Assembly: GCA_029582165.1 (NCBI GenBank)
Contig: CM055870.1
Location: forward strand, 3,807,332 to 3,871,331
DNA length: 64,000 bases
Direction: 5' to 3'
Source: Portulaca oleracea
Lineage: Eukaryota; Streptophyta; Magnoliopsida; Caryophyllales; Portulacaceae
Each line of letters opens with the position of its first letter. The first letter of the stretch is position 1. A program made the position numbers and the translations under genes. Below, piece after piece: positions 63,041 through 64,000 of this stretch. The notes below the pieces were generated by a model that saw only the letters and a list, made by a program, of their open reading frames with translations, had not been told where the DNA came from and searched no databases.

Positions 63041-64000
63041 ATGGCGATTGCTGCTTTCGCGGCATATTTCAGAGTTCAAGGTCTACTATTGCGCTCTCTT
63101 TCTGTTAGGGTAAGACAAGAAGCCATTGTTAGAACTGGTGAATTTTTTAGGTACTTTTTCTCGTTCTTTCTGTGTTTACGTTGTTTCCTCTGTCGATTCT
63201 TCTCATTTTTGCATTGTTAAACTTATTCTAGGGTTTAACTTGCGTTGTTTAACTTGTTCTGTTTTTTTTTTTTTTGCAGTGTATAGGTTTAATTTGGTGA
63301 TGAACTGATTTGTACTTACTGTTTTGTTGTTGTAGAGATTTAATTTTACAAATGATTGGATAACTCGGAGAATTTTCGGTTTGATTGAGTTCTCAGGGTT
63401 CCGATTAGGGAGAAATTTGATCGGAAAGACTTTGGAGTGATCATAACTGCTGGAAAGAGTTGGAAATAGTTTGAGAGAATTTTTGTTAGAGGACATAGCA
63501 AAATAGGGATTTTGGAGTTTTCGATCATAAAAAGTTAGAAAACTAAGTCCATGACGTTTGCTGTTGAAGCACTGGTTTACTACTGGAAATAATTCATGAT
63601 GGACAAGGGTTTGGTGCCAAATTCCATTTTTGCAGGTTGTGATTTTCTATTGGAGTTTCCATTGGTATACAAGTTACAATTGATGTTGAGGTTGTATTTT
63701 CTGCAGGTTTATATGTGCGTGGAGCAAAATGTAGAATCTTCGGAGAGTTTTCTTGTGCTGTTGTGCATAGGTGTAAGATTTTCTCATAACGATATGTTCA
63801 CAATTTCGTTTGATTTGCCTACTGATACACGCAAAAGTCTTGTCAGAAATATGTACAAAAATGGTGATTAGTATAAGTTGTGCCTGAGCGATTATTCTAC
63901 ACAAGTGAATCCTAGACCTGATGTTATCCTACTTGTTACAGGTCAAGTTAAAGGATAATCCTCTAAATTAAAGGTTTCCTTTCAGTTATTGCTGAGGGTG
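63041..64000 (+). CDS. 5' part of an unidentified plus-strand gene
   Basis: An ATG at 63041, about 185 bp after a TATA box, opens MAIAAFAAYFRVQGLLLRSL with no acidic residue, which looks like an organelle-targeting N-terminus. Likely donors are TTAGG|GTAAGA (about 63108) or TTTTAG|GTACTT (about 63150). Later acceptor-like ttgcag/ctgcag sites lie at 63277-63282, 63633-63638 and 63702-63707, but the exon structure cannot be fixed inside the window. I do not recognise the protein. The gene continues beyond the right edge. Confidence 0.5.

Overview
The window is nuclear DNA from a flowering plant, most likely a eudicot. Genes carry introns, intergenic DNA is AT-rich and packed with transposons, and the protein families are plant-type: a nucleobase-ascorbate transporter, a TBL acetyltransferase, a P-class PPR protein and a non-RD LRR receptor kinase. 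I cannot name the species from sequence alone.

Layout. 1-3,779 (-): nucleobase-ascorbate transporter (NAT), 13 exons visible, 3' end outside the window, with a three-copy minisatellite just upstream of its start codon. 4.4-13.5 kb: intergenic DNA with foldback and PIF/Harbinger-like MITEs, a 5'-truncated LINE with a perfect 20-bp target-site duplication, and a Copia LTR/gag remnant. 13,794-16,861 (-): MAGO nashi, an exon-junction-complex core protein. 17-18.6 kb: nested Mariner-like MITEs and an hAT-like MITE. 19,547-25,621 (-): LSM12, with a U12-type AT-AC first intron and a 5.2-kb third intron. 25.8-29.6 kb: MITEs, including an hAT-like element split by a solo LTR. 30,037-34,798 (+): COG4, whose second intron holds a reverse-oriented PPR pseudogene broken by a SINE that is itself broken by a MITE. 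36,697-41,394 (+): a TBL gene with two alternative or duplicated first exons and three tandem copies of a 51-nt mini-exon. 42,553-44,394 (+): intronless P-class PPR gene.

44.7-56.4 kb is a spliceosomal RNA locus. It holds an apparently intact U2 snRNA gene, two fragmentary U2 copies, an initiator tRNA-Met gene, and four U1 snRNA copies on the minus strand with partly conserved promoters (upstream sequence element plus TATA box). A Copia retrotransposon (TSD TTTAT, 5' part deleted) landed in the middle. Its 3' LTR is interrupted by a 1.7-kb TIR element whose ends both carry matches to RNA polymerase III A and B boxes.

56,670-59,940 (-): LRR-XII-type receptor kinase. 60-62.6 kb: a foldback element and a tandem duplication. 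Around 62.7-64 kb a new plus-strand gene starts, with site II/telo-box motifs and a TATA box, and runs off the window.

The genes are ordinary, unlinked plant housekeeping and defence genes. The most unusual material is the U1/U2 cluster with sequence-variant copies, the mini-exon triplication in TBL, the AT-AC intron of LSM12, and the TIR element with Pol III-like ends.
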